Origin: Pseudomonas baetica
GTDB lineage: Bacteria; Pseudomonadota; Gammaproteobacteria; Pseudomonadales; Pseudomonadaceae
Direction of reading: 5' to 3'
Assembly: GCF_019733355.1 (NCBI RefSeq)
Contig: NZ_JAIHLQ010000024.1
Coordinates: forward strand, 45,876-109,875
Length of the DNA: 64,000 bases
In this document: positions 42,409 through 49,257 of the stretch, piece after piece
Position numbering within the stretch: the first letter of the stretch is position 1
How the letters are laid out: every line of letters begins with the position of its first letter
Notes under the pieces: model-generated
Told to the model about the DNA's origin: nothing
Seen by the model: the letters and a program-made list of their open reading frames with translations, nothing else
Database searches by the model: none
Made by a program: the position numbers and the translations under genes

Positions 42409-42990
42409 ATGGCTTATTACTACGTTAACGAATTTACCCAGGAACTGACCGGACCTGTCGAACTGCCGGTTTATCCAGGCATGGGGAAAGTCGTACCGGG
42501 CAATGCCATCGAGCTGCCGGAAGTACTGTCCATCGCCAAGCCCGGTTATGTCTGGGCATGGCGCGATGGGCAAGCTTTGCAATTGGTCGATTTGCGTAAC
42601 CGCACGGTTTATCGCAAAGACAATGGCAACTCTCAGTACTGGACACAGTTGGGCTCACTGTCCGACGAACTGACGGCCAAGGCCCGTCCTGATGCCTACC
42701 ACTTCTGGAAAAATGATGGTTGGGCACTGGATGCCGAAGCCGAGCGTACAGGGCTTGTCGCGAAGGCAGAGATCGATCGTGACAACCGATTGCGTGAAGT
42801 GGTCATTCGAATTGCCTCTCTGCAATACGCCTATGAGTTGGGGGAGGCGAGCAGTGATCAGTTGACGACACTGCAAGCGTGGAAACGCTACGCGCTGGCA
42901 TTGGCTCGGATTGAGCAGCAGCCAAATTATCCTTCGCTTATCGATTGGCCGACGGCGCCAGCCCCTTTGGTTGCTTCGCCTACCGTCTGA
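42409..42990 (+). CDS. Tail fibre chaperone 2
   Basis: 193 residues, MAYYYVNEFTQELTGPVELP onward. It differs in class from the other three chaperones of this tailocin: the end (YELGEASSDQLTTLQAWKRY, IEQQPNYPSLIDWP) resembles the orphan proteins at 15775 and 16353. It starts 7 bases after fibre 2, so it is probably the chaperone of that fibre. Confidence 0.8.
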   Translation: MAYYYVNEFTQELTGPVELPVYPGMGKVVPGNAIELPEVLSIAKPGYVWAWRDGQALQLVDLRNRTVYRKDNGNSQYWTQLGSLSDELTAKARPDAYHFWKNDGWALDAEAERTGLVAKAEIDRDNRLREVVIRIASLQYAYELGEASSDQLTTLQAWKRYALALARIEQQPNYPSLIDWPTAPAPLVASPTV

Positions 42991-43066
42991 TTCACCCTAT
43001 AAAAATTATGCCGGCGCGCTTGAGTCGCCGGCATTCGGCTGCCTGTAAAACTTAGAAGGTTCGTAC

Positions 43067-43993
43067 GTGGACTATCCAAAAACCATCCCCGGTGTGGGCC
43101 TGGTCAACGGCGGTTTCGTTGATGAAAACCCCGTGGCCGGAACTCCGGGCTCGTTGATCCCAGCTGCCTGGGGCAACAGCGTGACACAGGAAATTCTCAA
43201 TGCGATCAAAGCGGCCGGACTGACGCCGGATGAAGCCAAAACCGATCAATTGGCGACGGCGATCGGGGCCCTGGTCGATTTCACCAAACTGAAAAACACC
43301 CCGACGAGCTTGAGTGGCTACGGCATCACCGACGCGGTGGGGCGGCTACTGGCGGTCAGGCAATTCGAGACGGTCGGGATTACGGTTTACAAGCCCAATC
43401 CCAAAGCCAAACGCATTCGCGTTCGCTTGGTGGGGGCGGGTGGATCCGGCGGCGGTTGTGCACCTGTCGCTGCGAATTATCAAAGTATCGGCGGCGGCGG
43501 TGGTTCGGGAGCCTATGCGGAAAGCCTGTATGACGTGACCCCGGAAATGTTGGCCGGTGTGCCAGTTTCGCTGGGTGCAGGTGGCGCAGCGCGTAACGCG
43601 ATGGGGCAGACGGGTGGAGGCGCATCCTTTGGTACTTACATGAGCGCGGCGGGTGGAGCAGGTGGGCAAATTCTTACCTGTGCTGTAACGGCAACGGCCG
43701 TCGGTTTTGTTCGGGGTGGCGCTGGAGGGCAGGCCGTGACCGGTGGCAGTCTTTCCAATGCTCGAGGCATTGGCGGTGATTACGGGATGTACAACGCCAA
43801 TTGGGGAGTGCTTGCCGGGGCGGGGGGCGCCAGCCCGTTTGATGGTGGTGCCACCCGCGTGGGCGTAAATGGAGCAGGTGGTTCTGGCGGTCGTGGCTCG
43901 GGTGGTAGCGGTTCTTGCTCGACCAATGCTTCCGCGTCAGTGCTCAGCGGCGCTGGCGGCAACGCCTTTTGTGAAATCTGGGAGTACGAATAA
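43067..43993 (+). CDS. Tailocin 2 tail fibre 3 (glycine-rich tip)
   Basis: 308 residues with GTG start at 43067. The shared anchor (MDYPKTIPGVGLVNGGFVDE) is followed from about residue 120 by a domain with repeated Gly runs (VGAGGSGGGC, GGGGGSGAYAESL, GAGGAARNA, GGGASFGTY, GAGGSGGRGSGGSG). This pattern resembles the poly-glycine-helix adhesins of some T-even-like phages, where loops between Gly helices bind receptors. The last base is shared with the ATG of its chaperone. Confidence 0.87.
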   Translation: MDYPKTIPGVGLVNGGFVDENPVAGTPGSLIPAAWGNSVTQEILNAIKAAGLTPDEAKTDQLATAIGALVDFTKLKNTPTSLSGYGITDAVGRLLAVRQFETVGITVYKPNPKAKRIRVRLVGAGGSGGGCAPVAANYQSIGGGGGSGAYAESLYDVTPEMLAGVPVSLGAGGAARNAMGQTGGGASFGTYMSAAGGAGGQILTCAVTATAVGFVRGGAGGQAVTGGSLSNARGIGGDYGMYNANWGVLAGAGGASPFDGGATRVGVNGAGGSGGRGSGGSGSCSTNASASVLSGAGGNAFCEIWEYE

Positions 43994-44445
43994 TGGCCCG
44001 TTATGCACGAGTGGAAAACGGTGTTGCGGTCGAACTGATCGATACCGGTGACTACCTGATCACCCAACTGTTCGCTCCAGCCTTCGTCGAGTCGATGGTG
44101 CCGGTTCCGGAAGGCATGAAGGTCGAAATCGGTGCGCCGGTCGGCGAACTTCTTCCTGGCAATGAGCCGTCGCTCGTAACAGAAAATCCTGTGGTTATCC
44201 CGAAGGCCGCAGTCGAAGAACAAGAGCCCTTGACAGCGGCGCGCACTTGGCGTCAGTCCAGTCTTTCCTCCACCGAATGGTGGGTGACTCGCCATCGCGA
44301 TGAACAGGAACTCGGCCGGGGCACGACGCTCAAGGCCCAGCAATATCTGGAGCTGCTTGAGTACCGGCAAGCGTTGCGTGACTGGCCCGAATCCGGCGCC
44401 TTCCCGGCAGCGGTGTCTCGACCGAGAGTGCCGCAATGGTTGTAG
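43993..44445 (+). CDS. Tail fibre chaperone 3
   Basis: 150 residues, MARYARVENGVAVELIDTGD onward, with C-terminal WRQSSLSSTEWWVTRHRDEQ and YRQALRDWPESGAFP. Same class as chaperones 1 and 4. Its start overlaps the end of fibre 3. Confidence 0.83.
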   Translation: MARYARVENGVAVELIDTGDYLITQLFAPAFVESMVPVPEGMKVEIGAPVGELLPGNEPSLVTENPVVIPKAAVEEQEPLTAARTWRQSSLSSTEWWVTRHRDEQELGRGTTLKAQQYLELLEYRQALRDWPESGAFPAAVSRPRVPQWL

Positions 44446-44499
44446 GCCGATGCGGGATAAAGCCCCGCGCGAATGTATTTTTAGATCAGGAGATGAGTC

Positions 44500-45396
44500 A
44501 TGGATTATCCCAAGAGTGTTCCCAGCGCCGGGTTGGTGGATGGCAAGTTCGTAGATGAGGATTTGTTGACGGGCAAACCGGGATCATTGATTCCGGCCAG
44601 TTGGGGCAATGGTGTTACGCAGGAATTGTTGACGGTCATCCAAGGCGCGGGCCTGACCCCGACGGAGGCCTCCAATAATCAACTACTCAGTGCGCTGCGC
44701 AGTAACAACCTCTTCGTGACTGCCCCGCAGTTTGATAAAGGGAGAACGGTCGCTACTACCGAGTTCGTGGTCCGCGCGGGATTGCAGTTTTCCGGATTCA
44801 TTTCATACGCGACGAGCACTGCCCTGACCATGGCCAACGTTGGGGGCGTGGCGAGTTTTTCCAGTGCAACGCCGATCACGGCAACGCTGCCCTCCATTAA
44901 TGGCATCACCCATGCCAGCACACTTCACGTAATTAATGCGGGCAACGGTGTGCTGACCATCAATCCCGCCGCTAACGAACAAATTGAAACCTGTAACGGT
45001 ACGATCGGTTCGTTGAAGCTCGGTCTCGGTGATTCCGCGTGTCTGATCAAACTTGCCAACCAATGGCGGCTGTACGGAGGGTCGGTCAGCGATCGGTTCG
45101 CCACCGCCCATTCCGGCATTAACGGCAACGTCGGCTATCAACGGTTTGCCAGCGGCAACATAGACCAATGGGGCGTCGGCACAACGGATGCCAAGGGCGA
45201 AGTCGACATCACATTTCCAATTTCCTTCCCTACTTCGTTTTCTTCACTAGTGGCCACCCATGCGGGCGGCGACGGGGCAATGGTCATCCTGCTCGCGGGC
45301 TCAGGAAAGCAACAAGGCTGCAAGCTCAAGGTTCGTGATTTCGGCGGTAACCTTGCAGCGGGCTGGGGAATCAATTATTTCGCGAAGGGCTATTGA
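44500..45396 (+). CDS. Tailocin 2 tail fibre 4
   Basis: 298 residues with the shared anchor (MDYPKSVPSAGLVDGKFVDE), then a beta-rich shaft (ITATLPSINGITHASTLHVI, NAGNGVLTINPAANEQIE) and a C-terminal domain with NGNVGYQRFASGNIDQWGVG and IDITFPISFPTSFSS-like segments, again related to short gp53-like tips. The anchor starts behind AGGAGATG. Confidence 0.87.
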   Translation: MDYPKSVPSAGLVDGKFVDEDLLTGKPGSLIPASWGNGVTQELLTVIQGAGLTPTEASNNQLLSALRSNNLFVTAPQFDKGRTVATTEFVVRAGLQFSGFISYATSTALTMANVGGVASFSSATPITATLPSINGITHASTLHVINAGNGVLTINPAANEQIETCNGTIGSLKLGLGDSACLIKLANQWRLYGGSVSDRFATAHSGINGNVGYQRFASGNIDQWGVGTTDAKGEVDITFPISFPTSFSSLVATHAGGDGAMVILLAGSGKQQGCKLKVRDFGGNLAAGWGINYFAKGY

Positions 45397-45843
45397 ATGA
45401 ATTTGCATAACGTTTTGTTCAGCGCCAGCACCCGGGGCGTTTATGTACCGGGTATCAACTCCACAGACATTCCCGCTGATGTCATCGAGATTCCTCAGAC
45501 TTATTGGATTTCGCTGCTGCAACAACTGGCCGTCACTGCAAAAGTGATTGGAGTGCGCGCGGATAACGGCTACCCCATTCTTGTCGATCCACCGCCTCCG
45601 TCGGCAGAAGAAGCAACCGACATTGAGCGCCGCTGGCGTACTGCGCAATTAGCCGCCACCGACGGCTTAGTGGCGCGTGACCGCGATGAATTGGAAGACG
45701 GTGGCGGTACCACACTGACCACCGAGCAATACGCCGAATTGCAAACCTATCGCCGTGAATTACGCGACTGGCCTCAGGGTTCCTTCTTCCCGTTCAGCGA
45801 GCATCGTCCGGCAGCGCCGCGCTGGTTGGAAGGAGCGCTTTAA
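45397..45843 (+). CDS. Tail fibre chaperone 4
   Basis: 148 residues starting directly after the fibre 4 stop. C-terminal WRTAQLAATDGLVARDRDEL and YRRELRDWPQGSFFP place it in the class of chaperones 1 and 3. It ends the structural part of tailocin 2. Confidence 0.83.
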   Translation: MNLHNVLFSASTRGVYVPGINSTDIPADVIEIPQTYWISLLQQLAVTAKVIGVRADNGYPILVDPPPPSAEEATDIERRWRTAQLAATDGLVARDRDELEDGGGTTLTTEQYAELQTYRRELRDWPQGSFFPFSEHRPAAPRWLEGAL

Positions 45844-45956
45844 ATCTGCAGGCATCAAGGTCAATACCGGTTCCCGAAAACTCCGGCAAACAATGGCTGG
45901 CAGGCATTAACCCCCAACCATGATTCAATCGGAGCATCCAGGGAGGATTACGCATT

Positions 45957-46523
45957 ATGCAAATAACTGAAAACAACCTTATCAACATCATGCCCAACGC
46001 CCGCTCCCAAGCGGGCGTTTTTGTTTCTGCGCTCAATAACGCCATGGCCAGGCATCGCATCGACACGCCCAAGCGTATCGCTGCATTCCTCGCGCAGATC
46101 GGCCACGAGTCGGGGCAGTTGCAGTTCGTGCGCGAATTGGGCAACAACCAGTACCTGAGCAAATACGACACCGGGACCCTGGCGTTACGTTTAGGCAACA
46201 CGCCAGAGGCTGACGGCGATGGGCAAAAATACCGTGGCCGTGGGCTGATCCAGATCACCGGGCGCGCCAACTATCGTCAGTGCAGCCTTGGCCTGTTCGG
46301 TGATGAACGCCTGTTGTCCTTGCCTGAGCTGCTGGAAAAACCGCAATGGGCGGCCGAGTCTGCGGCATGGTTTTGGGAAAAGAACGGCTTGAACGAACTG
46401 GCCGACCGCGAACAGTTCAACACCATCACCCGCCGCATCAACGGCGGGTTGAACGGTTTGCAGGACCGCTTGGACATTTGGGCGCGGGCGAGGGCAGTGC
46501 TATGCCAATCCCCTGGCGAGTGA
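45957..46523 (+). CDS. Endolysin, glycoside hydrolase family 19 type
   Basis: 188 residues, MQITENNLINIMPNARSQAG onward. AFLAQIGHESGQLQFVRELG holds the catalytic Glu, and KYRGRGLIQITGRANYRQC is the GH19 signature. It cuts peptidoglycan after the holin opens the inner membrane, releasing both tailocins. No signal peptide is seen. A perfect terminator-like hairpin (45996-46022) lies inside codons 14-22. The end overlaps the Rz gene by 22 bases. Confidence 0.92.
   Translation: MQITENNLINIMPNARSQAGVFVSALNNAMARHRIDTPKRIAAFLAQIGHESGQLQFVRELGNNQYLSKYDTGTLALRLGNTPEADGDGQKYRGRGLIQITGRANYRQCSLGLFGDERLLSLPELLEKPQWAAESAAWFWEKNGLNELADREQFNTITRRINGGLNGLQDRLDIWARARAVLCQSPGE
45996..46022 (+). terminator. 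Intragenic terminator-like hairpin in the endolysin gene
   Basis: AACGCCCGCT-CCCA-AGCGGGCGTT is a perfect 10-bp stem with a 4-base loop, followed by a T-run (46018-46022). It lies 40 bases into the endolysin reading frame. It meets the usual look of an intrinsic terminator. Confidence 0.65.
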
Positions 46524-47020
46524 TTGGCGTCTTGCTGCTGGCCTTGGGGGCGGCGGCGCTGGCCTGGCAGTTTCAGGACTGGCGTTACGGTCGGCAGTTG
46601 GCCGAGCAGGCTCGGTTAAACGCCGAAACGCTCAATCAACAGACCACGGCCGCCGCCACCGCACAACAGGCCGAACAGGATAAACGTCTGGCGCTGGAGC
46701 AACGCCTTGCGGCCAGTGAACAAACCCACTATCGAGCGATGAGCGATGCCCAACGTGATCAGGATCGCCTGCGCGATCGTCTTGCCACTGCTGATGTGCG
46801 CCTGTCAGTCCTTCTCGACACCGGCGACGTTGCCCAAGGCTGCCGGGTGCCAGCCACCGCCGGTACCGGCGGCGTGGATCATGCAACCGTACGCGCCCGA
46901 CTTGACCCGGCGCATGCTCAACGAATTGTCGCCATCACCGACACCGGCGATCGCGGACTGATTGCCTTGCAGGCCTGTCAGGCCTATGTCAGAGCATTGG
47001 CGCCTGAACATTTTGAATGA
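46502..47020 (+). CDS. Inner-membrane spanin Rz
   Basis: 172 residues from MPIPWRVIGVLLLALGAAAL: one N-terminal membrane segment followed by a long coiled-coil region rich in Gln, Ala and Glu (QAEQDKRLALEQRLAASEQT), the plan of Rz i-spanins. It ends with CRVPATAGTGGVDHATVRAR LDP, common in phage lysis proteins of this family. Together with the nested Rz1 it disrupts the outer membrane in the final step of lysis. Confidence 0.9.
   Translation: MPIPWRVIGVLLLALGAAALAWQFQDWRYGRQLAEQARLNAETLNQQTTAAATAQQAEQDKRLALEQRLAASEQTHYRAMSDAQRDQDRLRDRLATADVRLSVLLDTGDVAQGCRVPATAGTGGVDHATVRARLDPAHAQRIVAITDTGDRGLIALQACQAYVRALAPEHFE
46746..46961 (+). CDS. Outer-membrane spanin Rz1, nested in Rz
   Basis: 71 residues in the +1 frame wholly inside Rz. 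It has a lipoprotein signal (MPNVIRIACAIVLPLLMCAC; likely processed before the second Cys) and a Pro-rich mature part (QPPPVPAAW, ELSPSPTPAI). Small size, lipobox, Pro content and nesting are the defining features of Rz1 o-spanins. Confidence 0.85.
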   Translation: MPNVIRIACAIVLPLLMCACQSFSTPATLPKAAGCQPPPVPAAWIMQPYAPDLTRRMLNELSPSPTPAIAD

Positions 47021-47088
47021 GTCTGTGTATTGAAAGCGCATCCGGCTCGTGTACGGTGGTACGCATTCCACACGATCCGGAGAGCACC

Positions 47089-47589
47089 TTGAAAGAGATC
47101 ACTCAATTGGCCGCCGAGCTGGGCCGACGTCTGCAAGTGCTCAATGCCCACGTCACCACGGCCGAATCCTGCACCGGCGGCGGCATTGCCGAAGCCATCA
47201 CACGGATACCGGGCAGCTCGGCGTGGTTCGAGGCCGGCTATGTGACCTACTCCAACCGCCAGAAAACCCAGCAACTGAATGTGCCGGCCGAGTTGTTCGA
47301 AACGGTGGGTGCGGTTAGTCGTGAAGTGGTTGAGGCCATGGTGTGCGGCGCCCAGGACAAAAGCCTGGCGCGGTTCGCCGTGGCCGTCAGCGGCGTGGCC
47401 GGCCCCGACGGCGGTACACCGAACAAGCCTGTGGGCACGGTGTGGCTGGCGTGGGGCGTCGGCGACGCGGTTTGCAGCGAGGTTCAGCACTTTGCCGGTA
47501 ACCGCGATGAAGTCCGCCGACAAACGGTGAAGGCCGCGCTAGAGGGGCTCCTGCGACTAGCGGCAAGAGAAATCGAAAATCAGGGGTAG
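47089..47589 (+). CDS. pncC: Nicotinamide-nucleotide amidohydrolase (CinA C-terminal family)
   Basis: 166 residues from TTG 47089, behind GGAGAG; the frame is open further up but without family residues. TTAESCTGGGIAEAITRIPG and GVAGPDGGTPNKPVGTVWLA are the CinA C-terminal signatures. It deamidates nicotinamide mononucleotide in NAD recycling. It is the right border of the tailocin locus and precedes recA, as in other pseudomonads, where it is often called cinA. Confidence 0.93.
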   Translation: MKEITQLAAELGRRLQVLNAHVTTAESCTGGGIAEAITRIPGSSAWFEAGYVTYSNRQKTQQLNVPAELFETVGAVSREVVEAMVCGAQDKSLARFAVAVSGVAGPDGGTPNKPVGTVWLAWGVGDAVCSEVQHFAGNRDEVRRQTVKAALEGLLRLAAREIENQG

Positions 47590-47616
47590 GCGATCCACGA
47601 ACGCTGTGGAATAATA

Positions 47617-47632
47617 CTGTCTACTTATACAG
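47617..47632 (+). promoter_or_regulatory. LexA (SOS) box of recA
   Basis: CTGTCTACTTATACAG matches the LexA consensus CTG-N10-CAG, with both CTGT and ACAG ends, 40 bases before the recA start. Confidence 0.9.
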
Positions 47633-47672
47633 GTGTTGGCCGTCAGGCCTTATTGATTACGTGAGGACTTTA

Positions 47673-48725
47673 ATGGACGACAACAAGAAGAAAGCCTTGG
47701 CTGCGGCCCTGGGTCAGATCGAACGTCAATTCGGCAAGGGTGCCGTAATGCGTATGGGCGATCAGGACCGTCAGGCGATCCCATCCATCTCCACTGGCTC
47801 TCTGGGTCTGGACATTGCACTCGGCATTGGCGGCCTGCCAAAAGGCCGTATCGTTGAAATCTACGGTCCTGAATCTTCCGGTAAAACCACACTGACGCTG
47901 TCCGTGATCGCCCAGGCTCAAAAAGCCGGCGCGACCTGCGCATTCGTCGACGCCGAACACGCCCTCGATCCTGAGTATGCCGGCAAACTGGGTGTAAACG
48001 TCGACGACCTGCTGGTTTCCCAGCCGGACACCGGCGAACAGGCCCTGGAAATCACCGACATGCTGGTGCGCTCCAACGCTGTTGACGTGATCATCGTCGA
48101 CTCCGTGGCGGCATTGGTGCCTAAGGCTGAAATCGAAGGCGAAATGGGCGACATGCACGTCGGCCTGCAAGCCCGTTTGATGTCACAGGCGCTGCGTAAA
48201 ATCACCGGTAACATCAAGAACGCCAACTGCCTGGTCATCTTCATCAACCAGATCCGTATGAAGATCGGCGTGATGTTTGGTAGCCCGGAAACCACCACCG
48301 GTGGTAATGCGTTGAAGTTCTACGCATCGGTTCGTCTCGACATCCGCCGTACTGGTGCAGTGAAAGAAGGCGACGAAGTGGTGGGTAGTGAAACCCGCGT
48401 CAAGGTTGTGAAGAACAAGGTGGCTTCGCCGTTCCGTCAGGCCGAGTTCCAGATTCTTTACGGCAAGGGCATCTACCTCAATGGCGAGATGATCGACCTG
48501 GGTGTGCTGCACGGTTTCGTCGAGAAGTCCGGCGCCTGGTATGCCTATGAAGGCACCAAGATCGGTCAGGGCAAGGCCAACTCGGCCAAGTTCCTCGCGG
48601 ACAATCCTGAAATCGCCACCAAGCTCGAGAAACAACTGCGTGACAAGCTGCTGGCTCCCGCAGCAGACGTCAAGGCTTCGCTGGCCAAGGATAAAGTTGA
48701 CGATATGGCCGATGTCGACGTTTGA
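47673..48725 (+). CDS. recA: Recombinase RecA
   Basis: 350 residues from MDDNKKKALAAALGQIERQF behind GTGAGGACT. Walker A GPESSGKTTLTL and NQIRMKIGVMFGSPETTTGG (loop L2 region) are present. RecA pairs homologous DNA and its filaments trigger self-cleavage of LexA and of repressors such as that at 12915. Its place next to the tailocin locus puts the inducing signal and its target side by side. It is controlled by the LexA box at 47617. Confidence 0.98.
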   Translation: MDDNKKKALAAALGQIERQFGKGAVMRMGDQDRQAIPSISTGSLGLDIALGIGGLPKGRIVEIYGPESSGKTTLTLSVIAQAQKAGATCAFVDAEHALDPEYAGKLGVNVDDLLVSQPDTGEQALEITDMLVRSNAVDVIIVDSVAALVPKAEIEGEMGDMHVGLQARLMSQALRKITGNIKNANCLVIFINQIRMKIGVMFGSPETTTGGNALKFYASVRLDIRRTGAVKEGDEVVGSETRVKVVKNKVASPFRQAEFQILYGKGIYLNGEMIDLGVLHGFVEKSGAWYAYEGTKIGQGKANSAKFLADNPEIATKLEKQLRDKLLAPAADVKASLAKDKVDDMADVDV

Positions 48726-48734
48726 AGTCGTTGA

Positions 48735-49202
48735 ATGACACTTGTACTCGATACCCTCGTCGCGGTGCGGCGAACCGCCATGGACCTGCTCGCACGTCGT
48801 GAGCACGGTCGAGTCGAGTTGACGCGTAAACTGCGACAGCGCGGCGCTCCGGCGGAGATGATCGAAACAGCCCTGGACCGCTTGACGGAAGAAGGGCTGC
48901 TTTCGGAGTCTCGTTACCTTGAAAGCTTTGTTTCCTACCGCGCCCGTTCCGGTTATGGCCCTCTGCGAATCCGTGAGGAGTTGAGCCAGCGCGGTTTGCA
49001 ACGTGCCGATATCGAACTCGCCTTACGCGAAAGTGGTATCAGGTGGCAGGAGCAACTTCAGGAAACGTGGCAGCGAAAGTTCTCCGGGCATCTGCCGATT
49101 GATGCCAAAGAGCGGGCCAAACAAGGTCGGTTCCTGGCGTATCGGGGCTTCTCGATGGAGATGATCAACCGCTTGTTCAGCGGCAGAGGGATGGACGATT
49201 AA
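48735..49202 (+). CDS. recX: RecA regulator RecX
   Basis: 155 residues of helical repeats: RRTAMDLLARREHGRVELTR, GLLSESRYLESFVSYRARSG YG, and RFLAYRGFSMEMINRLF. RecX caps RecA filaments and limits their growth. It starts 9 bases after recA and is co-transcribed with it under SOS control. Confidence 0.95.
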   Translation: MTLVLDTLVAVRRTAMDLLARREHGRVELTRKLRQRGAPAEMIETALDRLTEEGLLSESRYLESFVSYRARSGYGPLRIREELSQRGLQRADIELALRESGIRWQEQLQETWQRKFSGHLPIDAKERAKQGRFLAYRGFSMEMINRLFSGRGMDD

Positions 49203-49218
49203 AACGGTTAAACAAAAA

Positions 49219-49252
49219 CGGCCCGCTATGAAAATAGCGGGCCGTTTTTTTT
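49219..49252 (+). terminator. recA-recX terminator
   Basis: ACGGCCCGCTA-TGAAAA-TAGCGGGCCGT followed by a run of T. It starts within 20 bases of the recX stop. Confidence 0.9.
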
Positions 49253-49257
49253 TGCCT

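Noticed and set aside
40130..45843. Fibre cassettes as phase-variable invertible DNA (Mu G-segment type)
   Set aside because: All four cassettes point the same way and no invertase gene or inverted crossover sites were seen, so switching by inversion is not supported.
12852..47020. A functional prophage with integration and packaging genes
   Set aside because: No integrase, terminase, portal, capsid, replication gene or att-site repeat could be found; both modules are tails plus lysis only.
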